Below, one piece after another: positions 30,698 through 40,236 of a stretch of 64,000 bases of DNA (position 1 is its first letter; every line of letters starts with the position of its first letter). The notes below the pieces were generated by a model. That model was not told where the DNA came from, made no database searches, and saw nothing but the letters and a program-made list of their open reading frames with translations. The stretch is from an uncultured Bacteroidota bacterium (GTDB lineage Bacteria; Bacteroidota; Bacteroidia; Chitinophagales; Chitinophagaceae). The stretch lies in NCBI GenBank assembly GCA_903905065.1, contig CAIVEW010000089.1, positions 62,001 through 126,000 of the forward strand. The letters run 5' to 3'. The position numbers were made by a program, and so were the translations under genes.

Positions 30698-32029
30698 ATG
30701 TGGATACCATTAAAAGCCATAATCGGCAAGAAACCCCGCAAAGACGGCAATTCCCCCATCTACTTCCAGTACTGCTACAGTTCAACAAACAGGACATTGT
30801 TGAATACAGAGATCGCAATACCTAAGCAATATTGGAACAGCAAACGGCAATGTATTTCAAAGCTGTTACCCGGCGAGATCGCGGATTTTGAAATACTGAA
30901 TAGTGAAGTTAGCCGCATCAAAAAAATCATTGAAAAGATCATTGAGTATGGAACGAGCATCAACACGCCCAATATTGGCGTATATGTGAAGAATACCTTC
31001 GATCCACACTTTGATGTAGATACTCTGAAAACTACCCAAGAACCAATTCAGATATACAAGAAAGAGCCAGACTTTTTTGCCGAGATAGATTCGTTTATGA
31101 ACGCCAAGAAAACCACCATCACGGAATATACTCTTGCGACGTTCAGAATAATGAAGCAGCGTTTAGTGGCCTTTGAAGCCTATCGAAATAAAAAAATCAC
31201 CTTTGGTTGTCTCGACTACAATTTCTATTCAGAGCTGATGGACTTTCTTACTTACTACTATGTACAGTCCCGTAAACGGGAGGTCATCTATGGACTAAAG
31301 GCCTCTACTATCGGGAGGACGGTCAAGCAACTTCGCATTTTCATAAGGGATAGAGTTAGACGAAAGGTAATATCTCCCATTGACATGGAAGATTTCAAGG
31401 TGATTGATGAGGAAGCAGACGCAATCTACCTGTCGTATGAAGAAATAGGGAAGATATATTCGCTGGACTTGGCTGACGACCAAACGTTAGAACTATACAG
31501 GGATATGTTTGTATTTGGGAGTCTTACCGGATTGCGTTTCTCCGATTATTCAAGCCTCCAATGGGAGGATTTGCGTAATGGGTTGCTCTATAAAAAAGCG
31601 AAAAAAGTGGACGCATGGGTCATCATTCCGCTGAGAAAGGAGGCAATTGAAATTTTCACTAAGCACTATTCAAAAGGTACACCCAAGATATCAAACCCAG
31701 TATTTAACAAGTACATTAAAGTGATCGCCGAAAAAGCAGGTATTACTAAACTCATTACATTCAGCTATAAGAAAGGAACCAAAAATATCATTGAAACTAA
31801 GCCGAAGTCGAAATGGGTTACCTCCCACACCTGCCGCCGATCTTTCTGCACAAACGAATACCTAGCAGGAACTGAGATCAGCTTGATAATGAAAATCTCC
31901 GGTCATAAAACCCACAAAGATTTTTTTAAGTATATCCGGGTTACTCAAGAAGAAGCCGCCCGTCAAATTCAAGAGATTTGGGTTGCGAGGAATAACATGA
32001 GCGCATTTTCCTTGACCAAAACCGGGTAG
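30698..32029 (+). CDS. Tyrosine-type site-specific integrase
   Basis: Arm-binding N-terminus, GSLTGLRFSDYSSLQWEDL, TSHTCRRSFCTNEYLAGTEISLIMKISGHKTHKDFFKYIR (HxxR...H...Y). Confidence 0.95.
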   Translation: MWIPLKAIIGKKPRKDGNSPIYFQYCYSSTNRTLLNTEIAIPKQYWNSKRQCISKLLPGEIADFEILNSEVSRIKKIIEKIIEYGTSINTPNIGVYVKNTFDPHFDVDTLKTTQEPIQIYKKEPDFFAEIDSFMNAKKTTITEYTLATFRIMKQRLVAFEAYRNKKITFGCLDYNFYSELMDFLTYYYVQSRKREVIYGLKASTIGRTVKQLRIFIRDRVRRKVISPIDMEDFKVIDEEADAIYLSYEEIGKIYSLDLADDQTLELYRDMFVFGSLTGLRFSDYSSLQWEDLRNGLLYKKAKKVDAWVIIPLRKEAIEIFTKHYSKGTPKISNPVFNKYIKVIAEKAGITKLITFSYKKGTKNIIETKPKSKWVTSHTCRRSFCTNEYLAGTEISLIMKISGHKTHKDFFKYIRVTQEEAARQIQEIWVARNNMSAFSLTKTG

Positions 32030-32031
32030 TC

Positions 32032-32340
32032 TTATTTATCTTTCTGGATCAGTTTTTCAATGTCATTCCACAGGAAGAATACCCTTGATTTGATCTTATA
32101 CTGCTTTAGTAAACCCTCCTTTACCCACACATGCAACGTCTGCCGGGAGATAGTGAGTATCTTGCAAACCTCGCTTGCTTTGTACAAGGGCTTTTGAGCA
32201 AGCCCTTGTACTTCATAGCTTACGGGCTGTTCCTTGCCTGTTTGGGCTTTTTGCAGTTCGCTTCTGAACAGTTCGCGTACCTTCTCCCAAAGTTCATCAG
32301 GGTCATACGGGAATAACATTGGTGCATACTGGTCTTTCAT
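32032..32340 (-). CDS. Helix-turn-helix (MerR/excisionase-like) protein
   Basis: KPLYKASEVCKILTISRQTLHVWVKEGLLKQYKIKSRVFFLWNDIEKLI. Confidence 0.85.
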   Translation of the reverse strand: MKDQYAPMLFPYDPDELWEKVRELFRSELQKAQTGKEQPVSYEVQGLAQKPLYKASEVCKILTISRQTLHVWVKEGLLKQYKIKSRVFFLWNDIEKLIQKDK

Positions 32341-32383
32341 ACTGACTATTTTAAAAGTTAAAACATTGCATTCTTATTCGCTT

Positions 32384-33781
32384 CTACCTATCTATTTCAT
32401 CATCGTCTCTGTCCAGGTCGATATCTGGCTTCGTGTCATTTTCATCGTCTAAATCATTCTCCCTGCCTTCCTCAATATCGCTATCTTCTTTAGTATCTCT
32501 GTTGTCATGTGCATCAAGATCCTTATCAGGTGATTGCGAAAGCCCGGTATCAGATTTAAAAGTGCTGCCGTTGCCTTTTGAGGAATCGTTCGCAAGAGAA
32601 GTAGAGAGGGTCGTATCTATGCCCTTTCCCTTTTCAAACTCACTGCTTCGGTTCAACATTTTTTGCTGATAATTCCTTTTCTCGTTGTCGTCCATCCCCT
32701 TTGTAACGTCCTCGTATGTACTCTGTTTTGACGCCTGTTCCTGTTTGTTCAGTTCTGCCAACCGGTTGCTCCGGCCACCGCGCAACTGCTGTATTTCCTT
32801 CAACTCCTTACCTTCCCTTTCTTTTAGCATTTCAAGATCATTTATCCTTTCTTTGAAACCTAAATTGCTAAATCTAAATTTGTGTTCCCCGTCAAACTTT
32901 ACACCCTGCAGTCTGCCATTTCTAAAATATGGCTCATGCCCATGAGTTTGCAACTGACTAAGAAAATGCTCTGTAGAGGTAGACTTTGAGTAAATCGTTT
33001 CGAGCAACCCAAGCAAAATATCCTTATCTACAGAGCGTTCGTGCGTTTTTATATTTTTTTCAACAGCCCTATTTATTTGCATATCCTTTGACCTACCATG
33101 TTCAGGTAAACTATGTACCAATTGGGGGTATTTTTCCTTCTGATACGCCTGCATGGCGAGTTTCTGTTCCTGAAATTGCTGCTTCGACACTCTATTTGCC
33201 AGACCGGTGCAGTATTGGGTGCCGCTTTGAACAAGATGGATATGAATATGCTCCTTATCCTGATGCACCGCCCCGAGGAACAGGCTGTTATCCCCTCTTA
33301 AGGACATATACTTCTGGGCAATGTCCTTTAGTATTCCTTCATTGATTTGCTTAGTATCAAGGTTGGAAAATGAGATAATGTGATGATAGGCTTTCACATT
33401 GTTGTTTCTGACATGCTGCCGCATCTTTTCATTTTCAGTAAATGCTTTTACATATCCCGCTATGCTCCGGGCTCGAATATTCTGCTTAATCAAAATCCCC
33501 GGTAATTTCTGTACAACCTCCTTTTTGTCTTGTTTTAAAATATGCTCTTGAATAAACTTAACCATGTTGCCATCTTTGGCGTGTTCCTTAAATTCTTTCA
33601 TCAGTGCGCTATCATTACGTTCAACCTCCAAATAGTACCGATCTTTTTCTGACAACTTAATCCCCGGAATATATGGTTGCTTATACGGCTTCTCCCTAAC
33701 CGGCTCTATCTTATGGTCGGCAAGCACATATTTTATAAGCTGGTCAACATTACCTTTCCGTGAGAGGCATTTAATTATCAC
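32384..33781 (-). CDS. Relaxase/mobilization nuclease
   Basis: MIIKCLSRKGNVDQLIKYVL..., YHHIISFSN, GAVHQDKEHIHIHLVQSG (HxH motif). Confidence 0.9.
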   Translation of the reverse strand: MIIKCLSRKGNVDQLIKYVLADHKIEPVREKPYKQPYIPGIKLSEKDRYYLEVERNDSALMKEFKEHAKDGNMVKFIQEHILKQDKKEVVQKLPGILIKQNIRARSIAGYVKAFTENEKMRQHVRNNNVKAYHHIISFSNLDTKQINEGILKDIAQKYMSLRGDNSLFLGAVHQDKEHIHIHLVQSGTQYCTGLANRVSKQQFQEQKLAMQAYQKEKYPQLVHSLPEHGRSKDMQINRAVEKNIKTHERSVDKDILLGLLETIYSKSTSTEHFLSQLQTHGHEPYFRNGRLQGVKFDGEHKFRFSNLGFKERINDLEMLKEREGKELKEIQQLRGGRSNRLAELNKQEQASKQSTYEDVTKGMDDNEKRNYQQKMLNRSSEFEKGKGIDTTLSTSLANDSSKGNGSTFKSDTGLSQSPDKDLDAHDNRDTKEDSDIEEGRENDLDDENDTKPDIDLDRDDDEIDR

Positions 33782-34260
33782 ACGACAGTTCCTTTAATTT
33801 CCTTCGGGTTGTACAGTTCTTCAATCACCTTCTGTTCCAATGCTGCCATCTGCGATAGTAGCGCCCGCCCTGCTTCAAAAGGCACTCTGTTTTCATCAAA
33901 CAACTTCTGAAGAGCGTTATAGTTCATCGCCAAAAGCTGCCGGATTGTTGCCAAAGCCAACGGATCGGGTGCGAGGTACTGCTTCCTGATATTGGCCAGG
34001 CAACTTTCCTTAATGAAGCGCGTCAGGCTGCGCTTATGCTTTTTTGTTGCTTGGGTCATCTCGGTAGCTTCTGATGCTGTAAGCGATATAGTTATCTGCT
34101 TTTGGGCTTTCCTGTGCCTTTGCCGCCATCTTGCCTTGTATTCGTTCCAATATGCTTTCCGGGCAACAGCAATATCCTGATCGCTCCCCGTTTCTAGCAC
34201 CTTTGTGCTGTGCAGGTAAGCGTAAACACCACTTTTCTTTTTGATAGCCCTTTGCGTCAT
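33778..34260 (-). CDS. MobC-like mobilization protein
   Basis: Ribbon-helix-helix-like ISLTASEATEMTQATKKHKRSLTRFIKESCLANI; ATGA overlaps with both neighbours. Confidence 0.75.
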   Translation of the reverse strand: MTQRAIKKKSGVYAYLHSTKVLETGSDQDIAVARKAYWNEYKARWRQRHRKAQKQITISLTASEATEMTQATKKHKRSLTRFIKESCLANIRKQYLAPDPLALATIRQLLAMNYNALQKLFDENRVPFEAGRALLSQMAALEQKVIEELYNPKEIKGTVV

Positions 34261-35660
34261 TTAAATGGAATTAAAGGCGGTTCAATTATGTTCTTTACTT
34301 GCAATGGATGCGGCGGCAATGAAGACAGCTTCCGTAGCCAAAAGTTTTTGTAATAAGGAAGGGTCTTGCTACGCAGTGGGGCTGAGTTATTTATCAGAAT
34401 AATCGCCTCATTTGCCATCCGCAGCTCATCCACTGACATCAACTCCCGCACTCCTTTTTCTTTACCAGTTTCCTCGTCAATTACTGTGTATTTCCCAAGG
34501 ATATGCGACAGTTCGCGACATGTATGCAACGGCTGTCCAGGCAAATAAATCTGACATCCACAGTTTGTTTTTATTTGGTGTGCCTCGCTTTGCCCATACT
34601 TTGAAATGAGGGCTATTTCGTCTTGCATACACAACGTTAAAGATGAATTAAATTTTCTTATATTTGATATTGTGGTAGACATCGCTGGAAACTTCATTGT
34701 AGCGAATTCGTCTAACAATATGAAAATGCTGCGCTCATCTTTATCAGGTATTCTAGAAAGAATGAAATTGAAAAGACTTTGAAAAAACAAAGCTGACAAA
34801 GGCCGGAAATAAATCAAGTGCTGCAAAGGATTGCAAACGAAAATAGCTACCGGAAAATCAGGATTACGGAGCATGCCGAAATCGATAGTATGAGTTGCCG
34901 TTGTTTTGCATACTTCTTTATCGTTCCACAAATTCAAAGCCACTCTGGTCGAAATTATTATTGACTGCAAAGTTTTGTCACCAACAACAAGCATTGCCTT
35001 ATATGAACTAATTAGCTCAGGGTCAGTTTTTATAAACATTTGGTCAATTTCATGCTCTGTATCGGTTGCGAATTTCTCCAACAGTCTGAGCACGTTCTGC
35101 AGCGTCCGGTATTGTACGTCTGCATAGAATACGAGATACCGTATGAACAATGACAGCAGCATGATGCTACTTTGTTCCCAAAATATTTCCGTTTTCGATT
35201 CACCCATTGCGTTATGAATGATAAGCAGGGCGACCTTTTGAATGTCAGATATAGTTTTGCATTCAAGCAGAGGATTGAACGACTCTGAATGAGTAGCATC
35301 GGAAAAATCAATTCGTAAAATCAAGTAACCTTTTTGGGCTAGATAGCCGCTGGTTCGCTGATAAATCTCTCCTGAAACATCGTTGAAAACAACAGATGAT
35401 TTTCCCCGGGCGATAGACACCGCCGATGAAATAATGACGGTGCTGGACTTACCGCTTCCGGTTGGTCCGAAAAGGGCAATATTGGTCATGGATTGGCTCC
35501 TTGTGATGGCTTTATGTCCCGTTACCGCCACTCCGAGGTTTAACCTGGACAGATGTTCATAATCACTCCCGAAATGCGCGTTGTAGGTATGTACCGACTT
35601 TTTCCGGCCTCCAAGTATAATGATAACCGCAAGGCCTATGCTAATGACACCGTAAATCAT
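34257..35660 (-). CDS. VirD4/TraG-type coupling ATPase
   Basis: ALFGPTGSGKSSTVIIS Walker A, FILLDEFATMKFP Walker B; start chosen at MIYGVISIGL (TM). Confidence 0.9.
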   Translation of the reverse strand: MIYGVISIGLAVIIILGGRKKSVHTYNAHFGSDYEHLSRLNLGVAVTGHKAITRSQSMTNIALFGPTGSGKSSTVIISSAVSIARGKSSVVFNDVSGEIYQRTSGYLAQKGYLILRIDFSDATHSESFNPLLECKTISDIQKVALLIIHNAMGESKTEIFWEQSSIMLLSLFIRYLVFYADVQYRTLQNVLRLLEKFATDTEHEIDQMFIKTDPELISSYKAMLVVGDKTLQSIIISTRVALNLWNDKEVCKTTATHTIDFGMLRNPDFPVAIFVCNPLQHLIYFRPLSALFFQSLFNFILSRIPDKDERSIFILLDEFATMKFPAMSTTISNIRKFNSSLTLCMQDEIALISKYGQSEAHQIKTNCGCQIYLPGQPLHTCRELSHILGKYTVIDEETGKEKGVRELMSVDELRMANEAIILINNSAPLRSKTLPYYKNFWLRKLSSLPPHPLQVKNIIEPPLIPFK

Positions 35661-35702
35661 TTTTTCACAAATTTTAAGATGAACTCGCTGAAGAAAACAC
35701 AT

Positions 35703-35735
35703 AGTTGACCAGTGCCTTTTAGGCACCAGCCAACT
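35703..35735. repeat. Nested hairpin upstream of the coupling-protein gene
   Basis: AGTTG-acca-GTGCCT-ttt-AGGCAC-cagc-CAACT. Confidence 0.7.
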
Positions 35736-35824
35736 ACTAGTAAAGTCAATTTCAGAACGGACAAAAAAAGCTGCGATAATAATTGCAGGACAACATTCCC
35801 ACCTTTTTCATGGCTCATAACAGT

Positions 35825-36571
35825 CTAAGATTTAGTGTTATCAAAAACTATATTTGCCCCAACATGTACCTCCGCACCGGCTTCCTCAAACAGCTTTTTG
35901 TAGAACACGGACATCAACGTGAAGTATTCATTATCCCTATCTGTTTTCGGCTTAAACGAAATCCATATGGTAAGCCCATGCAAATTGCCGGGCTTGCCAT
36001 ACTGAGACAATAATTCTTTTACTTTTTCAGGATGCTTTTTGATCAGGTTGCGATCACTGTCCCTATATATTGAAAAGACACTCGTGTTGTCGCAGCAGTC
36101 CGTGTAGGCAGTAACAGCTTTTACATCTGCTTTTATGGCGGAAATCCTATTTACTTCCTCAATGAAAGGAGCATAGATATTCGATTTCGGATAACCCTTA
36201 TTTTGACCGTTTACTGCATTAATCACAGTATCTACGTTCTGCTCAAACTTGTGTATTTCATTGTCCCTTTCGTCTGGGTTTGACAACAAAAAGAAACGAC
36301 CGGGCAATGCTAAAGTGCGGCTCTCGGTATACTTGAACTCTGAAAACGTGCGAACATTCAGTTGTACGCTCTGCCATTTGTGTTCGGCCAGATTAAGCGG
36401 CTGTAATACATCCATCCGGGTTGGACGTACTATGAACTGTTCCGTCTCATCTACAAGTACCGATTCCGCTACGCTACGGGAATATACCGGGAGGTATGAT
36501 GCATACGAATAGTATGCCCATCCCAATCCTATCAAAAGGATCGCTATTGAACTGTATCTTATTATTTTCAT
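35825..36571 (-). CDS. Hypothetical membrane-anchored protein of the element
   Basis: N-terminal TM, 248 aa, downstream of and co-oriented with the next ORF. Confidence 0.7.
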   Translation of the reverse strand: MKIIRYSSIAILLIGLGWAYYSYASYLPVYSRSVAESVLVDETEQFIVRPTRMDVLQPLNLAEHKWQSVQLNVRTFSEFKYTESRTLALPGRFFLLSNPDERDNEIHKFEQNVDTVINAVNGQNKGYPKSNIYAPFIEEVNRISAIKADVKAVTAYTDCCDNTSVFSIYRDSDRNLIKKHPEKVKELLSQYGKPGNLHGLTIWISFKPKTDRDNEYFTLMSVFYKKLFEEAGAEVHVGANIVFDNTKS

Positions 36572-36583
36572 AAAAGCAGTTTT

Positions 36584-37687
36584 TTAGTTTTTTAATTTAT
36601 TTTCCAATACGTGAACATCCTCTATAGTTTCATTTGCCAGCGGCAAATGAGGGTTCTTGAATGACTGCGGAAACAGTTTATCCGGGCGCTTGGCTACGTT
36701 TTCACTCTTGAACCACCCGACAGCTTCATCGAACATCATATTTACGGTCTCATGCAACTTCTCCTCAGCATGAATAAGACGAGTGCGAAGTTCCACGAAG
36801 AATTCGCGCTCCTTTATTAATATGTCCAGTTCCTGACGCAACCCTTTGCATTTTGCTTCGCTGGTCTTTATTTCCTTCTCTAGCCCCTCGGCTTTGCGCA
36901 TGTCATTGATTTGCGCCTTGGAAGGAAAGTTGAACAGAACGATGAGGCCAGTAGCGACAATAAACAGCATATTGATAGCTACGAATGTGAAAGGGTTCAT
37001 TACAATAAACGGAACATCCGTACCGGCTCCTTTGTGAATGAACCAATACCGGAGCAGCGCCAGGCAGCAGCTTAAAGCAAGAAAACCTGCTATTGCAATG
37101 ATGGTATACACCTTCCGCTTCTTCCTGTCATCAATCTCCTTAATGATCTGCACGGTCGTCTTAACGGCGGATATCTGCGCCAGCCCTATGACCAGACCAA
37201 GACAGAGAGCAATGAGCAGGATATCGCCCAGCTTAAGGAACGCGCTCACCGTCCACAGGCATTCACCGATGGCAAAGACGATGAGCAAGCTGCGCTGCTT
37301 CTTATATGACGCATGGTCGCCGTCAATGAAAATGCGCCCCCGGTCAACTGCAAGCCGATCTTTCCTGTCCGTCTCTGCCTGTATTTCCTTTTCTTTGTTC
37401 TCGATGTTCTGCCCGGCAGTCACAAGGTTCGCCGCTCCCAGTATTCTTTGCACACCACCCTGCAGCTTGATTGATACCTCTTTTTTGAGTTTGTTGTAAA
37501 AACCACGAATTGTGGTTAAGGTGGATTCAAATGACCCGTCCTGTTCGGCAGGAAAATTTTTGGAGGCATAGTTCCCTGCTTCAAAAAGAACTGTTTGCTT
37601 AAACTGTTCGTGCGCTTTTTTCAGGTAGTTTTCTACTGCTACTACCTCGCGCAGGAGAAAGCTCCAGTCTGTAAATTTGAATTTCAT
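36584..37687 (-). CDS. Hypothetical polytopic membrane protein with flanking coiled coils
   Basis: Four hydrophobic helices between heptad-rich N- and C-terminal regions. Confidence 0.7.
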   Translation of the reverse strand: MKFKFTDWSFLLREVVAVENYLKKAHEQFKQTVLFEAGNYASKNFPAEQDGSFESTLTTIRGFYNKLKKEVSIKLQGGVQRILGAANLVTAGQNIENKEKEIQAETDRKDRLAVDRGRIFIDGDHASYKKQRSLLIVFAIGECLWTVSAFLKLGDILLIALCLGLVIGLAQISAVKTTVQIIKEIDDRKKRKVYTIIAIAGFLALSCCLALLRYWFIHKGAGTDVPFIVMNPFTFVAINMLFIVATGLIVLFNFPSKAQINDMRKAEGLEKEIKTSEAKCKGLRQELDILIKEREFFVELRTRLIHAEEKLHETVNMMFDEAVGWFKSENVAKRPDKLFPQSFKNPHLPLANETIEDVHVLENKLKN

Positions 37688-37791
37688 AAAAATTGATTTT
37701 TGGTTAAAAAAAATAATTAAGTGTTAGAATAATTGCATGATGACCGGTAAAAACTAAGGACAAGTCTTATCTGACTTGCCCTTGGCGAACT

Positions 37792-38025
37792 CTAATCGGA
37801 GTTATTATCCGGAAGCAGTACGGCATATCCCATTATTCCATCAGGGGTCGTTATCCGGTAAACAATCTCATCTGTTACCCGGCAAGGCATGGGCTTCACA
37901 CTCGAATCTTTAATTACATACCCTTTGCCATGATTTAGTTCGCAATACAGCATTCCATCTGCAAACACAAAGAGGCGAATAAACCCTTCCCTGATGGCCT
38001 TGATCTTTTCAGTTAAATGCTCCAT
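37792..38025 (-). CDS. Small hypothetical protein
   Basis: 77-aa ORF, isolated. Confidence 0.5.
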   Translation of the reverse strand: MEHLTEKIKAIREGFIRLFVFADGMLYCELNHGKGYVIKDSSVKPMPCRVTDEIVYRITTPDGIMGYAVLLPDNNSD

Positions 38026-38177
38026 TTTATTGATTTTTAAGGTGAAGAAATTGTTTGAAACACGTTGGCGTAAAAGGAAAAAGGGCTACGATACATTACG
38101 TATCGAGCCCCTGTAACCATTGAAATATTTTCAATGGCTTGACTATTCCGGTAAGGAACTGTTACTATCTTTGCGTG

Positions 38178-38255
38178 TCTTCTGTTGGCTCGAATCTCCA
38201 GAATGGCACAATAATAAAAGCCCTAAGCTAGGATTAGCTTGGGGCTTCTTTGTAT
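38178..38255 (+). ncRNA. Candidate small RNA (promoter to terminator, no ORF)
   Basis: TTG (38139) / TATCTTTG (38166-38173) promoter-like, same -7 box as the tRNA-Lys; AAGCCCTAAGCTA-ggat-TAGCTTGGGGCTT at 38218-38247 then CTTTGT. Confidence 0.5.
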
Positions 38256-38591
38256 CTATATAATATCTTCGCTCTCATGTTGTCAATGCTTAAACATTAT
38301 TTTCACAAAGGTAGATTTTCGTTACACTAACTATCAAAAATGACAGTCGCATACGTTGTTCTTTTATCTCAAAAAATTGAAAGTTGTGGATCGCTAATGG
38401 AAATAGCGAAGTAATATTGTGCAACTAACTTTCGAAAAAATATTCAAGATACTTGTCACTTTGTTAAAACTATAAACATCGAACTGAGCAGTATTAAAAA
38501 CCAAGTGACGTAGATTATACGGGATATCCCTGTTTAATCTACGCGAGTAATAGGTTCCAGAGAGGCAACTAATAATTATTATTGTACACAA

Positions 38592-39620
38592 CTACAATGT
38601 GTGACTTATACTAGCGGTAGCTTCTTCTTTAGAAAGGAATTGAATAAGACTGTCTTCCTTTAATTTATTAAACTGGTACCGGTCAGCCAGTATTTTACCT
38701 AAATCCGTTCTAGGCTTAGTATATATACCAGTGAGGTGTTTGTGGTTATAAAGAAGATAAAAACATTCTTTAAATAGATCATCGAATAAGATCGCACGAC
38801 TTTTGAAATGCTCTTTGGAAGACCAGACAGTTGATACATACAAAGCGTGTGCTGAATTAATATTGTTGACAATGTCATTATTTTCAAAACATTCTGCACT
38901 TTGCATCTTTCCACTCTCAAGTAAAGCAACGAGATTCTTTGCAATTGGGTATAGGATATAAAATCCTACCAATTTATTCGTTATTGTGTCTCGGAGGCCT
39001 CTAAAGATATTTTTGTTATTTTCAAATCTCACCTTTACTTTTTCTAAATCAAACTCAATATATGCATCAAGCTCGGGGTACTGTAGTTTAAGATGCTCAA
39101 TTTCCTCCCAAGTGCACTGCGTAATTTTAAGGCGATTTTTAGTGTCCTCAATTGTTGATTGCAAATGACGAAGTTTTCTATTTTTAGATTCAAAATAACT
39201 CTGTAATTGTTTAAAATTGGCTAGGTCATCAGGCGATTCCGGGATGAAGCCATTTACAACACACTCTATATAGGGATGGCTAAATAAGTAGTAGCAAAAA
39301 AGATTGACCAGTTCTTTCGTGAGTTTTCTCACCGGATCTGATTTTCCAAATAGAACATATAAGTTGTCTTTCCCGCAGCCATGGTTTTCCCCCTTCTTTT
39401 GAAAATAGTCATACAGATCCGGATTTAAATCTTCCAGTCCGTTATGTATGAACCAAACAATTGATTCGCTTAGGTTTTTTATACTAAATCTACTTGTGGT
39501 TACTACACTATATTCTACCTTTGTTTTTATGCGCTCACGGCGTAATTCCATTTCCTCATACTTTGGAATAAGAGCTGATTCAATTTCGTCGCGGGAAATA
39601 CTGAATTTAGTTGTTGTCAT
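38592..39620 (-). CDS. Hypothetical protein
   Basis: Start chosen at MTTTKFSISRDEIESAL; soluble 342-aa protein without a motif I recognise. Confidence 0.65.
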   Translation of the reverse strand: MTTTKFSISRDEIESALIPKYEEMELRRERIKTKVEYSVVTTSRFSIKNLSESIVWFIHNGLEDLNPDLYDYFQKKGENHGCGKDNLYVLFGKSDPVRKLTKELVNLFCYYLFSHPYIECVVNGFIPESPDDLANFKQLQSYFESKNRKLRHLQSTIEDTKNRLKITQCTWEEIEHLKLQYPELDAYIEFDLEKVKVRFENNKNIFRGLRDTITNKLVGFYILYPIAKNLVALLESGKMQSAECFENNDIVNNINSAHALYVSTVWSSKEHFKSRAILFDDLFKECFYLLYNHKHLTGIYTKPRTDLGKILADRYQFNKLKEDSLIQFLSKEEATASISHTL

Positions 39621-39936
39621 AATAAAAAGTTTAGACCTAAAATTAGGTTTAAAATTCACTATGACAAAATATTATATATTTTGCGACAAGTATTGTTTTC
39701 TTTGCGACAAACTTTCTAAAACTTTTGATCTGATAAAGGGCTTTTGTTTCTTGTTCAACAACACCCATATAACCCCGCCTTGTATGCACTTCTTGTTCGT
39801 TGGCTCAAACGTTTGCCGCCATCTTCTTTCAGATTCCCCCTCATGAAGCCCCCCCTTGCTCTTGGCTAATACTCCCTACTGTAAAGCGTATTCAGAACTT
39901 TCACCCTATAGCTTATATCCATGCCGGACACACATA

Positions 39937-39966
39937 AAAAGCCAGCTTAATTTCAAGCTGGCTTTT
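39937..39966. terminator. Bidirectional terminator-like hairpin
   Basis: AAAAGCCAGCTT-aatttc-AAGCTGGCTTTT. Confidence 0.75.
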
Positions 39967-40236
39967 ATACTTCGATTATAGCGAACATGGTTTAACCCCA
40001 ACCGCCATCTTTATTTCTAGACATATTCACCTCCCTTTTTGTTAACTATATACAGGTACAAGTCTATTGTCAAAGCGAATATATTTTATAATTTTAAATA
40101 AATTTTGAAGATTGATACAGAGAAAACCCTCCATGTCGGACACAATATGTCCAATTTACAGTTCTATTCTATCTTCCGAATTAGGCTGTTATACTAGCCC
40201 CAACTTCCGTCTGCAATTTTGCGCATATTACCGATT

